Shown here: positions 26,592-35,378 of the stretch, in pieces
Numbering within the stretch: the first letter of the stretch is position 1
How the letters are laid out: every line of letters begins with the position of its first letter
NCBI RefSeq assembly: GCF_036014015.1
Contig: NZ_CP107905.1
Span: forward strand, 1,922,001-1,986,000
Reading direction: 5' to 3'
Source of the DNA: Streptomyces sp. NBC_00457
GTDB taxonomy: Bacteria > Actinomycetota > Actinomycetes > Streptomycetales > Streptomycetaceae
DNA length: 64,000 bases
Program-made: the position numbers and the translations under genes
Notes under the pieces: generated by a model
What the model saw: only the letters and a program-made list of their open reading frames with translations
What the model was told of the DNA's origin: nothing
The model's database searches: none

Positions 26592-27452
26592 TCAGCCCTT
26601 CGTGCTGCCCGCGCTGATCCCGGCGATGATGTGCCGCTGGAAGACCAGGAACATCGCGACCATGGGGATACTGGCGATCACCATCGCGGCGATGAGCACG
26701 GTCAGCTGGATGTTCTGCGACAGCTGGACGAGTGCCACGCTGATCGGCTGCTTTTCCGTGTCGGAGAAAACCATCAGCGGCCAGAGGAAGTCCTGCCAGA
26801 CCGCGACCAGCGCGAAGATCGACACGACTCCGAGCACCGGCCGGGACATCGGCAGCACGATCGACCACAGGATGCGCAGCCTCCCGGCGCCGTCGATCTC
26901 GGCGGCCTCCAGTACGTCGCGCGGGATCTGGTCGAAGAACCGCTTGAGGAGGTACAGGTTGAAGGCGTTGGCGACCGCCGGGAGCCAGATGGCGAGGGGG
27001 TCGTTGAGCAGGCCGAGATCGGCCACCGTCAGGTACTTCGGTACGACCAGCGCCTGCGCCGGGACCATGAGCGTGGCGAGGATGCCGCCGAGGATCACCT
27101 TGCCGAAGACCGGCCGGAGCCTGGAGAGGGCGTAGGCGGCGGCCGTACACAGGACCAGCTGGAACAGCCAGGCGCCGGCCGCCTGGACCACCGTGTTCCA
27201 CAGGTGGGTCGGCAGCTGCATCAGGTCCCAGGCGTCGGTGTAGCCGCTGAGGTGCCACGCCTTCGGGACGATCGTGGGCGGGGTCCGGGCCACCTCGTCC
27301 GGCGACTTCATCGCGCCGGTCACCATCCAGTAGACCGGGAAGAGGAAGGCCAGCGCGAAGAGCAGCACGATCGCGGTGAAGACCGTCCAGTACGTCGCCC
27401 TGCCGCGCGGTCGGGCCAGCGCGGCCGGGGAGACCAGGGTCCGGGTGCTCAT
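26592..27452 (-). CDS. Carbohydrate ABC transporter permease (MalG-like)
   Basis: A 286-residue permease with six helices and the EAA coupling loop EAAEIDGAGRLRILWSIVLP. It starts at an ATG overlapping the MalF-like stop by 4 bases. The start is chosen at MSTRTLVSPAALARP because of this coupling. Part of the alpha-glucan import operon. Confidence 0.93.
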   Translation of the reverse strand: MSTRTLVSPAALARPRGRATYWTVFTAIVLLFALAFLFPVYWMVTGAMKSPDEVARTPPTIVPKAWHLSGYTDAWDLMQLPTHLWNTVVQAAGAWLFQLVLCTAAAYALSRLRPVFGKVILGGILATLMVPAQALVVPKYLTVADLGLLNDPLAIWLPAVANAFNLYLLKRFFDQIPRDVLEAAEIDGAGRLRILWSIVLPMSRPVLGVVSIFALVAVWQDFLWPLMVFSDTEKQPISVALVQLSQNIQLTVLIAAMVIASIPMVAMFLVFQRHIIAGISAGSTKG

Positions 27453-28405
27453 GCGGCGTCCTCCCCTTCGGTGCGGGTGAGCCGCAGATAGACGGCGGAG
27501 AAGAGGCCGAGGAACACCAGCAGCAGCACGCTGAGCGCGCAGGCGCCGCCGAAGTCGTTGTAGAGGAAGGCGTATTTGTAGATCAGGTAGAGCACGGTGA
27601 CCGTGGCGTTCTCCGGGCCGCCTCCCGTGATCACGAACGGTTCGGTGAACACCTGCATCGTCGCGATGATCTGAAGCAGCATCAGCATGAGGATGACGAA
27701 CCTGGTCTGCGGGATCGTCACATGCCGGATGCGCTGGAGGAGGCTCGCACCGTCCAGTTCCGCCGCCTCGTACAGCTCGCCGGGAATGGATTGCAGGGCG
27801 GCCAGGTAGATCAGGACGGTGCCGCCCATATTGGCCCAAGTCGCGACGATCACCAGGGAGATCAGTGCGGTGTCGGCGCCGTTGGACCAGTTCGACGTGG
27901 GCAGATGCAGGAAGCGCAGCGCCTCGTTGGCCAGGCCGGTGCCGGGGTCGTAGAACCACTTCCACAGCAGGGCGGTGACGACCGGCGGGATCATCACCGG
28001 CAGATAGACCGCGACTCTGAAGAAGGCTCTCGCGTGCCGGAGTTCGTTGAGGACGAGCGCCAGGACGAAGGGGATCGCGAAGCCCATGAGCAGGGCGAGC
28101 AGGGTGAAGGTGAGCGTGTTGCGCCAGGCCGCCGTGAACTCCGGGTCGTCGAGGACGCGGGTGAAGTTGGCGGTGCCGACCCACTCGGGGTCCGAGCCGG
28201 GCGTGTACTTCTGGAAGGCGATCACGACCGCGCGGATCGCGGGATACCAGGAGAACAGGGCGAAGCAGACGAGGCCGCCGAGGAGGAAGGCGTAGGCGCG
28301 GGCCTGGTCGGCGAGGCGGCGCCGCATCCGGTCCCCTGCCGGAGGCGGCGCCTGCACCGGGCGCACCGTGATCGCCTGGACGGGTCGCGCGGTGGTCTTG
28401 GTCAT
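27449..28405 (-). CDS. Carbohydrate ABC transporter permease (MalF-like)
   Basis: A 318-residue permease with a cytoplasmic N-terminal tail of about 35 residues, six helices and an EAA loop ELYEAAELDGASLLQRIRHV. It lies three bases after the binding-protein stop. No ATPase is encoded in this operon, so the importer probably uses a shared MsiK-type ATPase, as Streptomyces sugar importers do (family knowledge). Confidence 0.93.
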   Translation of the reverse strand: MTKTTARPVQAITVRPVQAPPPAGDRMRRRLADQARAYAFLLGGLVCFALFSWYPAIRAVVIAFQKYTPGSDPEWVGTANFTRVLDDPEFTAAWRNTLTFTLLALLMGFAIPFVLALVLNELRHARAFFRVAVYLPVMIPPVVTALLWKWFYDPGTGLANEALRFLHLPTSNWSNGADTALISLVIVATWANMGGTVLIYLAALQSIPGELYEAAELDGASLLQRIRHVTIPQTRFVILMLMLLQIIATMQVFTEPFVITGGGPENATVTVLYLIYKYAFLYNDFGGACALSVLLLVFLGLFSAVYLRLTRTEGEDAA

Positions 28406-28408
28406 CGG

Positions 28409-29755
28409 TCAGCCCCGGGCCAGGATGCTGTCGATCTTCCCGGAGGCGTCCTCCAGGAGCTGGTCGATGTCGGCGTCCTTCTTGGTGAGGACGGCGGAGA
28501 CGACCGAGTCGAGGACGGAGTAGATCTGCTGGGCGTGCGGGGGCTCGATCTTCATGTCGAGGTTCTGGTTGCCGTCGAGGAAGGCCTGGTAGTTCTCGAC
28601 GGGCACATTGGCGTTGTCCTTCTTGATCTCCTGGTCCTTGGCGTCGGCCGCGCCGCTGAACAGCCGCGGCTCGGGCAGCCCCACCGGGGCGTCGGCCTTC
28701 TTGGCCCGGGCGTAGTCGCCGAGGAAGCCGTCTCCGGGCGTGAGGAACATGTGGTCCAGCCACTTCAGGCCCGCCCTGATCTGCTCGGGGCTCGCCTTCT
28801 TGTTGAACATGTAGCCGTCGCCGCCGATGAGCGTGCCTTCGCCGCCGGGCATGGGCGCGAGGGCGAGGTCCTCGTAGTTGCCGCCCTTCTCCTTGACCAG
28901 GATCGGGATGTTGTCCGGCGCGGAGAGATACATACCGAGCTTCCCGGAACCCATCATCTGCTGGACGTCGTTGATGACCAGGAGCTGCTTGCTGCCCATC
29001 GAGTTGTCGGTCCAGCGCATGTCGTGCAGATTCTGCAGCACGGCCCGGCCCTCGGGTGTGTCGATCGTCGCCTTCTTGCCGTCGGCGCTGACGACGTCGC
29101 CGCCCTGCGCGTACATCTCGGCGGTGAAGTGCCAGCCGCCCTGGTTCTGGGCGCTGTAGTCGGCGTATCCGACGGTGCCGTTGCCGAGATCAGCGATCTT
29201 CTTGGCGGCGGTGCGCAGTTCGTCCCAGGTGGCCGGGGGCTGGTCGGGGTCGAGGCCCGCCCGCTGGAAGAGCTTCTTGTTGTAGATCAGGCCCATCGAG
29301 TAGCCGGTGCGCGGGATGCCGTAGATCTGGCCGTCGACGGTGTAGATGTCCCGCAGCTGCCGCTGGATGGTCTCGTAGCTCTTCAGCTCCTTGATGTACG
29401 GCGTGAGATCGGCCGCCTGGTTGATGTCGACCACGTGCTTGGCGTCGGTGAAGTACGTGTAGAAGACGTCCTCCATCTGCCCGCCGGCGAGCTTCGCGTC
29501 GAACGTCTTCGGGTCCTGGCAGGGGAACGCGTCGTGCGCGACGACGTCGATGTCCGGGTTGGCCTTCTCGAAGGAGGCGATGTCCTGCTCGAAGAACTGC
29601 CGGTCGACCTTGGCGCTCTTGGGCGGCATGCAGTTGACGGTGATGCGTGTCTTGCCGCCCGCCGAGTCGTCCTCGCCGCCGCCCCCACAGGCGGTGAGGG
29701 CGAGGGAACAGACGCTGAGCGCGACGAACGTACGGCGGAACCCGGTGCTACTCAT
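28409..29755 (-). CDS. Sugar ABC transporter substrate-binding lipoprotein
   Basis: A 448-residue family-1 solute-binding lipoprotein with signal MSSTGFRRTFVALSVCSLAL and lipobox Cys23 (LTAC). The body has TWDELRTAAKKIAD and the usual two-lobed pattern. First gene of the import operon; the ATG at 29755 is preceded by AAGGGG. Probably binds alpha-gluco-oligosaccharides, given the downstream GH13 and secreted hydrolase. Confidence 0.92.
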   Translation of the reverse strand: MSSTGFRRTFVALSVCSLALTACGGGGEDDSAGGKTRITVNCMPPKSAKVDRQFFEQDIASFEKANPDIDVVAHDAFPCQDPKTFDAKLAGGQMEDVFYTYFTDAKHVVDINQAADLTPYIKELKSYETIQRQLRDIYTVDGQIYGIPRTGYSMGLIYNKKLFQRAGLDPDQPPATWDELRTAAKKIADLGNGTVGYADYSAQNQGGWHFTAEMYAQGGDVVSADGKKATIDTPEGRAVLQNLHDMRWTDNSMGSKQLLVINDVQQMMGSGKLGMYLSAPDNIPILVKEKGGNYEDLALAPMPGGEGTLIGGDGYMFNKKASPEQIRAGLKWLDHMFLTPGDGFLGDYARAKKADAPVGLPEPRLFSGAADAKDQEIKKDNANVPVENYQAFLDGNQNLDMKIEPPHAQQIYSVLDSVVSAVLTKKDADIDQLLEDASGKIDSILARG

Positions 29756-29806
29756 CGGTGGACCCCTTTGGGCAGGAGCGGTCGGCGCCGCACACTCAAG
29801 CACCGC

Positions 29807-29829
29807 CGACATCGAGCCGCAAGATGTCG
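29807..29829. promoter_or_regulatory. Dyad upstream of the sugar-importer operon
   Basis: Perfect 7-bp arms CGACATC and GATGTCG with a 9-base spacer that itself contains GCCGCAAG, similar to half of the LacI-type dyad upstream of the lacI-family gene. Located about 50 bp upstream of the binding-protein start, a plausible operator for the adjacent LacI regulator. Confidence 0.4.
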
Positions 29830-29875
29830 CGCAGAATCTGAAATTATTGAACGAGTCTGTGAATCTCCGTGGACC

Positions 29876-30871
29876 TCAGTCGCGGGGCGCTTGCCCGGTC
29901 GAACCCCGCACCACCAGCTCGGGCTCGAACAACAGCTCCTCAGCCGGTACGGCCGCCCCGCCGACCTGCGCGTTCAGCAGCTCGACGGCTGCCCTCCCCA
30001 TCGCCTCGATGGGCTGGCGCACCGTCGTGAGCGGCGGCTCGGTGCAGTTCATGAACGCGGAGTCGTCGTAGCCGACGACGGAGATCTGCGAGGGGACGCC
30101 GAGGCCCTTGCGGCGGGCGGCCCGCACGGCCCCCAGGGCGAGCGGGTCGCTGGCGCAGATGATGCCCGTGACGCCCCGGTCGATCAGCCGGGAGGCAGCC
30201 GCGTGTCCGCCCTCGATCGAGAAGATGGCGCGGGCGACGAACTCGTCCGGCAGCTCCCCCACTGCTCGGGCGGCGGCCAGCTTGCGGGCCGACGGCACAT
30301 GGTCGCCGGGGCCGAGCACCAGCCCGATGCGCTCATGGCCGAGGGAGGCCAGATGCCGCCAGGCCTGCTCCACCGCGACCGCGTCATCGCAGGAGACACC
30401 GGGGAAACCGAGGTGTTCGATCGCCGCGTTGACCAGGACGACCGGGATGTTGCGGTCGGCGAGCAGCCGGTAGTGCTCGTGCGGCGCGTCGGCCTGGGCG
30501 TACAGACCGCCGGCGAAGACGACGCCGGAGACCTGCTGTTGCAGCAGCAGCGCCACATAGTCGGCCTCGGAGACACCGCCCTTGGTCTGCGTGCACAGCA
30601 CCGGGGTCAGGCCGAGCTGGGCGAGCGCTCCCCCGATCACCTCGGCGAACGCCGGGAAGATCGGGTTCTGCAGCTCGGGCAGCACGAGGCCCACGAGCCG
30701 CGCACGTTCACCGCGCAGCTGCGTGGGCCGCTCGTAGCCGAGGACGTCCAGGGCGGACAGCACCGCCTGCCGGGTGCCTTCGGAGACTCCGGGCTTGCCG
30801 TTGAGCACCCGGCTGACCGTGGCCTCGCTGACCCCGACCTTCTTCGCCACCTCAGCAAGTCGTCGCGTCAT
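29876..30871 (-). CDS. LacI family transcriptional regulator
   Basis: A 331-residue LacI repressor: N-terminal helix-turn-helix RLAEVAKKVGVSEATVSRVL with hinge helix, then a periplasmic-binding-like effector domain (LVGLVLPELQNPIFPAFAEV). It is transcribed in the same direction as, and just upstream of, the sugar-importer operon, so it is the expected local repressor released by an alpha-gluco-oligosaccharide. Confidence 0.93.
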   Translation of the reverse strand: MTRRLAEVAKKVGVSEATVSRVLNGKPGVSEGTRQAVLSALDVLGYERPTQLRGERARLVGLVLPELQNPIFPAFAEVIGGALAQLGLTPVLCTQTKGGVSEADYVALLLQQQVSGVVFAGGLYAQADAPHEHYRLLADRNIPVVLVNAAIEHLGFPGVSCDDAVAVEQAWRHLASLGHERIGLVLGPGDHVPSARKLAAARAVGELPDEFVARAIFSIEGGHAAASRLIDRGVTGIICASDPLALGAVRAARRKGLGVPSQISVVGYDDSAFMNCTEPPLTTVRQPIEAMGRAAVELLNAQVGGAAVPAEELLFEPELVVRGSTGQAPRD

Positions 30872-30896
30872 GCGCGCAAGAATAGCGCAAGAAATG

Positions 30897-30909
30897 CAAG
30901 CGGCTTGCG
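30897..30909. promoter_or_regulatory. LacI-type operator candidate GCAAGCGGCTTGC
   Basis: A 13-bp perfect dyad (GCAAG-CGG-CTTGC) 26 bp upstream of the lacI-family start. It has the shape of Streptomyces maltose/alpha-glucoside LacI operators built on CTTGC/GCAAG half-sites and suggests autoregulation. Confidence 0.6.
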
Positions 30910-30937
30910 TTCAGTTCCGTTCCCGTAGGTCCGGCTG

Positions 30938-31633
30938 TCAGCCGCGGGCAGCCCACAGGCCGCGGACATGGCCGAGGTGACGGGTCATGACCTCCCGTAC
31001 GGCGTCTTCGTCCCGGGCGAGCAGGGCGTCGAGGAGTTCGAGGTGCTCTTCGGCGGAGGCCATCAGCCGGCCCGCCTCGAGCAGGGCGGTGAGCCCGTAC
31101 AGGCGGGAGCGCTTGCGCAGGTCGCCGACGACCTCGACGAGGTGCGCGTTGCCGACGAGGGCGAGCAGGCCCAGATGGAAGGCGGTGTCGGCCTCGACAT
31201 AGGCGATGAGATCCCCGGCGGCAGCGGCGGCGACGATCTCTCTCGCGGCCGGGCGCAGCGCCTCCAGCGAGGCCGAGTCGGCGGTCCTGGCCAGATCCAC
31301 GACGGTGGGGATCTCGATGAGGGCGCGGATGTGCTTGTACTCGTCGAGTTGTTCCTCGGACACCTCGGTGACCCGGAACCCCTTGTTGGGGACGGTGTCG
31401 ACCAGACCCTCCTTGGCGAGATCCAGCATCGCCTCGCGGACCGGGGTCGCCGACACGCCGAAGCGGGCGGCGAGGGTGGGCGCGGAGTACAGCTCGCCGG
31501 GGCGTAGTTCACCGGCGATGAGCGCGGCCCGCAGGGCGTCGGCGACCCGCTCACGGTAGCTGCTCTTCTTGCCGCCCAGCGTGGGCAGGGCGGGAGCAGC
31601 GGCGGTCGGGGCGCTGGTGCGCTGGGCGGGCAT
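30938..31633 (-). CDS. GntR family regulator (FCD type) of the hydroxyproline locus
   Basis: A 231-residue GntR regulator: winged helix at about 28-90 (APTLAARFGVSATPVREAML) and a helical FCD effector domain with metal-ligand-type His residues (ADTAFHLGLL, SAEEHLELLDALL, TRHLGHVRGL). It lies at the downstream end of the hydroxyproline catabolic genes. A 12-bp element is shared between its upstream region and the promoter region of the divergent catabolic operon/peptidase pair, so it is the probable pathway repressor. Confidence 0.9.
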   Translation of the reverse strand: MPAQRTSAPTAAAPALPTLGGKKSSYRERVADALRAALIAGELRPGELYSAPTLAARFGVSATPVREAMLDLAKEGLVDTVPNKGFRVTEVSEEQLDEYKHIRALIEIPTVVDLARTADSASLEALRPAAREIVAAAAAGDLIAYVEADTAFHLGLLALVGNAHLVEVVGDLRKRSRLYGLTALLEAGRLMASAEEHLELLDALLARDEDAVREVMTRHLGHVRGLWAARG

Positions 31634-31673
31634 GGGACTCTCCTAGCGGGCAAACGGGCTGTGCGACGGTGCA

Positions 31674-31694
31674 ATGTCACGCGTCACACGACAT
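31674..31694. promoter_or_regulatory. Candidate GntR operator upstream of gntR
   Basis: The inverted repeat ATGTC (31674-31678) / GACAT (31690-31694) includes GTCACACGACAT at 31683-31694. The same 12 bases recur at 36583-36594. It sits 41-61 bp upstream of the gntR start, fitting autoregulation. Confidence 0.55.
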
Positions 31695-31730
31695 TATCTC
31701 CGGTCGCGGACGCGCACGCGGGCCGCAGGC

Positions 31731-32732
31731 TCACAGCACGAACCCGGCCGGGAACGGGTCGGCGGGGTCGAGCAGATACTGCGCCGTGCCAGTGATCCAG
31801 GCGCGGCCGGTGAAGCTGGGCAGGACGGCGGGGCGGCCGGCGACCTCGGTGGTCGCGAGCAGGCGGCCGGTGAAGCGGGTTCCGATGAAGGACTCGTTCA
31901 CGAACTCGGTGTTCAGGGGGAGTTCGCCGCGTGCGTGCAGCTGCGCCATGCGCGCGCTGGTGCCCGTGCCGCAGGGCGAGCGGTCGAACCAGCCGGGGTG
32001 GATGGCCATCGCGTGCCGGGAGTGGCGGGCGGTGGAGCCGGGGGCGTACAGGTGGACGTGGTGGCAGCCGTGGATCGACGGGTCCTCGGGGTGGACGGGC
32101 TCGCCCTCGGCGTTGATCGCCTCCATCAGGGACAGGGCCGCTGTGAGGATGTCGTCCTTGCGGGAGCGGTCGAAGGGCAGGCCGAACTCGTCCAGCGGCA
32201 GGATGGCGTAGAAGTTGCCGCCGTATGCCAGGTCATAGGTCACCGTCCGCCCGTCGGGAAGGGCGATCTTGCGGTCGAGGGCGACGGAGAAGGACGGCAC
32301 GTTCTGGAGGGTGACCGCTTTGGCCGCGCCGTCCTCCACCGCCACCTCGGCGACGACCAGGCCCGCCGGGGTGTCGAGCCGGATCGTGGTGACCGGTTCG
32401 ACGACCTCGACCATGCCGGTCTCGACGAGCACGGTCGCCACGCCGATCGTGCCGTGTCCGCACATCGGGAGGTAGCCGGAGACCTCGATGTAGACGACGC
32501 CCCAGTCGCAGTCGGGGCGGGTGGGCGGCTGGAGGATCGCGCCGCTCATCGCGGAGTGGCCGCGCGGCTCGTTCATCAGCAACTGCTTGATGTCGTCCCG
32601 GTGTTCACGGAAGTACAGCCGCCGCTCGTTCATCGTGTCACCGGGGATGGTGCCGATCCCGCCGGTGATCACGCGGGTGGGCATGCCCTCGGTGTGCGAG
32701 TCGACGGCGTGCAGGACGAGTTTGCTGCGCAT
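31731..32732 (-). CDS. 4-hydroxyproline 2-epimerase (proline racemase family)
   Basis: A 333-residue proline-racemase-fold enzyme with both catalytic cysteines, Cys91 (PMCGHGTIG) and Cys254 (DRSPCGTGTSA). Having two Cys indicates an epimerase/racemase rather than a dehydratase (which has Thr at the second site). It would convert trans-4-hydroxy-L-proline to cis-4-hydroxy-D-proline, the first step of the pathway whose later enzymes are encoded next to it. Thirteen bases separate it from the deaminase gene. Confidence 0.9.
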   Translation of the reverse strand: MRSKLVLHAVDSHTEGMPTRVITGGIGTIPGDTMNERRLYFREHRDDIKQLLMNEPRGHSAMSGAILQPPTRPDCDWGVVYIEVSGYLPMCGHGTIGVATVLVETGMVEVVEPVTTIRLDTPAGLVVAEVAVEDGAAKAVTLQNVPSFSVALDRKIALPDGRTVTYDLAYGGNFYAILPLDEFGLPFDRSRKDDILTAALSLMEAINAEGEPVHPEDPSIHGCHHVHLYAPGSTARHSRHAMAIHPGWFDRSPCGTGTSARMAQLHARGELPLNTEFVNESFIGTRFTGRLLATTEVAGRPAVLPSFTGRAWITGTAQYLLDPADPFPAGFVL

Positions 32733-32745
32733 GGTCCAGACTCCT

Positions 32746-33642
32746 TCACGCGAGCCCTGAGGCTACGGCTTTCTCGGTGGCGGCGCGTACGGCGGCCTCC
32801 TGCTCCGGCAGCAGCGGGACGCGCGGCGGGCGAACCGGGCCGCCGTGCCGGCCGACGATGTCCATGGACAGCTTGATCGCCTGCACGAACTCGACCTTGG
32901 AGTCCCAGCGCAGCAGCGGGTGCAGTTGCTCGTAGAGCTTCCTGGCGGTGGCGAGGTCGCCGCCCACGGCCGCCCGGTACAGCTCGACGGTCGCGGCGGG
33001 CAGCGCGTTGGGGTAGCCGGCCACCCAGCCCTTGGCGCCGGCGAGCGCGAGTTCCAGCAGAACGTCGTCGGCGCCGATCAACAGGTCCAGTTCCGGGGCG
33101 AGTTCGGCGAGCTGATAGGCGCGGCGGACGTCGCCGGAGAACTCCTTGACGGCCTGGATGTGGCCCTCGCCGTGCAGCTTGGCGAGGAGTTCCGGCACAA
33201 GGTCGACCTTGGTGTCGATGGGGTTGTTGTACGCCACGATCGGCACCCCCGCCTTGGCGACCTCCGCGTAGTGCGCCAGCACCGACCGCTCGTCGGCGCG
33301 GTACGCGTTGGGCGGCAGCAGCATCACGGACGCGCAGCCGGCGTCGCGTGCCTGCTCGGCCCAGCGGCGGGCCTCCGCCGAGCCGTAGGCGGCGACGCCG
33401 GGCATGACGCGCTCGCCTCCGATGGCGGCCACGGCGGTCTCCACGACCTTGGCCCGCTCCTCGGGGGTGAGTACCTGGTATTCGCCGAGCGAGCCGTTCG
33501 GTACGACACCGTCGCAGCCGTTCTCGACCAGCCAGGAGCAGTGTTCGGCGTACCGGGCGTGGTTCACGGACAGGTCGTCGTCGAGCGGGAGGGCGGTGGC
33601 GACGAGGACGCCCCGCCAGGGACGGGTCGGGGTGGCTGTCAT
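32746..33642 (-). CDS. DapA-family protein, likely 1-pyrroline-4-hydroxy-2-carboxylate deaminase
   Basis: A 298-residue class I aldolase-fold protein of the dihydrodipicolinate synthase family: Schiff-base Lys166 (IQAVKEFSGD) and Tyr138 (PIVAYNNP). In hydroxyproline catabolic clusters this family member deaminates pyrroline hydroxycarboxylate to alpha-ketoglutarate semialdehyde. The assignment rests on context (epimerase and dehydrogenase neighbours). Confidence 0.85.
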   Translation of the reverse strand: MTATPTRPWRGVLVATALPLDDDLSVNHARYAEHCSWLVENGCDGVVPNGSLGEYQVLTPEERAKVVETAVAAIGGERVMPGVAAYGSAEARRWAEQARDAGCASVMLLPPNAYRADERSVLAHYAEVAKAGVPIVAYNNPIDTKVDLVPELLAKLHGEGHIQAVKEFSGDVRRAYQLAELAPELDLLIGADDVLLELALAGAKGWVAGYPNALPAATVELYRAAVGGDLATARKLYEQLHPLLRWDSKVEFVQAIKLSMDIVGRHGGPVRPPRVPLLPEQEAAVRAATEKAVASGLA

Positions 33643-33685
33643 GTGAGGTTCCCTCCGATTGGAATGTGAAAGATCACTGGTGGCA

Positions 33686-35083
33686 TCACTCGGCTTCGGG
33701 CTCCCCTGCCCGAGCCAGCACCCCCAACGGCACCGGCCGCGCGAACGGCCTGCGGCCCGGTGCCTGAGCGCACCCGGCCAGCCCCGCGACCGCGGGCCCG
33801 CACACCCGCCCCTGGCACCAGCCCATCCCGGCCCGCGTCAGCAGCTTCACGGTCCGCAGATCACCGGCACCGAGGTCGGTGACGGCCTCGCGGATCGCGC
33901 CGCCGGTCACCTCCTCGCAGCGGCAGACCACGGTGTCGTCGGTGACCTGCTCGGCCCAGTGAGCGGGCGGCGCGTACACGGTGTCGAGCGCCGCGAAGAA
34001 CTCCCGCAAGCTGCTACGGGACTTCGCTGCCGCGGCCCACGCGCGCGGGTCGGGCTCGGCACCGTTCAGCCGCGCGGCGGCCGCGCATCCCGCGATGTGC
34101 CCCTCGGCGAGGGCGAGGGCCGCGCCGCCGATGCCGGTCGTCTCGCCCGCGGCCCAGACGCCGGGGACGTCGGTGCGCTGCTCGTCGTCGACGTGGACGT
34201 TCGGTCCGTCGAGGCGGCAGCCCAGGGTCTCGGCGAGGTCGGTGTGCGGCACCATCCCGTGCCCTACGGCGAGGGTGTCGCAGGGGATCCGCCGCTCGGT
34301 GCCGGGCCGGACGCGTCCGGCGCCGTCGAGCGCGGCGACGGTCACCGCCTCTAGGCGTTCAGTGCCGTGCGCCTCGACCACGGTGTGCTGCACGAGGGTG
34401 CGCACCCGGTGCCGGAGCAACTGGGCCGCGTACTGGGCGCCTTCACCGACCTTGCCCGGCTGAGCCGCGAGCGCCCGGGTCCGTCGTACGAAATCTCTGG
34501 GGTGCGCGGACTCGACGAGCGCTGCCACCTTCATCCCGGCCGCGGCGAGTCCGGTCGCCACCGGAAGCAGCAGCGGCCCGGTCCCGGCGACCACGGCGGT
34601 GTGCCCGGAGACGGCGAGGACGCCCTTGAGCATGGCCTGGGCGCCGCCCGCGGTGATGACGCCGGGGAGGGTCCAGCCGGGGAAGGGCAGGACCTTCTCG
34701 TAGCCGCCGGTGGCGAGGAGGACGGCGTCGGCGTGCACGACGACGGGGTCCTCCTGCTCGGGTCCGAGCAGCGCGTGCACTGTGAAGTGGCCCGACTTCC
34801 CTTCCAGCAGCCAGACATGATGGTCCGTCAAGTGCGTGACGTGTCCCGCCTCCACACCTTCGGCCAGGGCATCCCGCAGCCGCTCCCAGGTCCGCCACTG
34901 ATGGTGCAGGGCCTGCGGGCGGCGGGCGCGGAGTTCGGCGGCGGGCCGGCGGTAGAACTGCCCGCCCGCCTGCGGTGCCGAGTCGATCAGGGTGACGTGG
35001 ACACCGCGCGACGCGGCGGCCACGGTGGCGGCAAGACCCGCGGGGCCCGCGCCGATCACGGCGAGATGCGGCCGTTCAGTCAT
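33686..35083 (-). CDS. FAD/NAD(P)-binding oxidoreductase, D-hydroxyproline dehydrogenase alpha-like subunit
   Basis: A 465-residue flavoprotein with an N-terminal dinucleotide motif VIGAGPAGLAA (about 9-19), a central second Rossmann domain and a C-terminal BFD-like [2Fe-2S] region with the pattern CRC near 400 and CQGRVC near 435. It resembles HcnB/OoxA/LhpE-type subunits. Its start overlaps the ferredoxin-like gene by 8 bases; the ATG at 35083 was chosen over an upstream start inside that gene. Confidence 0.87.
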   Translation of the reverse strand: MTERPHLAVIGAGPAGLAATVAAASRGVHVTLIDSAPQAGGQFYRRPAAELRARRPQALHHQWRTWERLRDALAEGVEAGHVTHLTDHHVWLLEGKSGHFTVHALLGPEQEDPVVVHADAVLLATGGYEKVLPFPGWTLPGVITAGGAQAMLKGVLAVSGHTAVVAGTGPLLLPVATGLAAAGMKVAALVESAHPRDFVRRTRALAAQPGKVGEGAQYAAQLLRHRVRTLVQHTVVEAHGTERLEAVTVAALDGAGRVRPGTERRIPCDTLAVGHGMVPHTDLAETLGCRLDGPNVHVDDEQRTDVPGVWAAGETTGIGGAALALAEGHIAGCAAAARLNGAEPDPRAWAAAAKSRSSLREFFAALDTVYAPPAHWAEQVTDDTVVCRCEEVTGGAIREAVTDLGAGDLRTVKLLTRAGMGWCQGRVCGPAVAGLAGCAQAPGRRPFARPVPLGVLARAGEPEAE

Positions 35084-35378
35084 CGTGCCCCGTCCCCTCC
35101 TGCGTACGGATCGCATCGCCCGGCCGCACCGGCACGAGGCAAGCGCGTTGGTTCGGGCGGTCGTTGACCGTCACCAGGCAGTCGAAGCAGACGCCGATGC
35201 CGCAGAAGATCCCGCGCGGGCGGCCTTCGACACGGGTGGAGCGCCAGGAGGTGACGCCGACCGACCAGAGCGCGGCGGCGACGGTCTGGCCGGGGAGGGC
35301 CTCGATCTCGCGGCCGTCCAGCGTGACGGTGAAGGCGGGACCGGGTCGGGCCTCGGCCAGGTCGAACGGGGTTCTCAC
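35076..35378 (-). CDS. [2Fe-2S] ferredoxin-like subunit of D-hydroxyproline dehydrogenase
   Basis: A 100-residue Fer2_4-type protein with Cys59, Cys64, Cys67 and Cys80 (FCGIGVCFDCLV and RAC), matching HcnA/LhpF-type small subunits. It overlaps both flanking dehydrogenase genes, so all three subunits are translationally coupled and probably made in equal amounts. Confidence 0.9.
   Translation of the reverse strand: MRTPFDLAEARPGPAFTVTLDGREIEALPGQTVAAALWSVGVTSWRSTRVEGRPRGIFCGIGVCFDCLVTVNDRPNQRACLVPVRPGDAIRTQEGTGHDD

Noticed and set aside
27722..30928. A 1068-codon open frame on the plus strand, antisense to the sugar-importer and LacI genes
   Set aside because: It is the antisense shadow of high-GC coding DNA; composition is Asp/Gly/Val/Arg-rich with no domain, and the opposite strand has unambiguous families.
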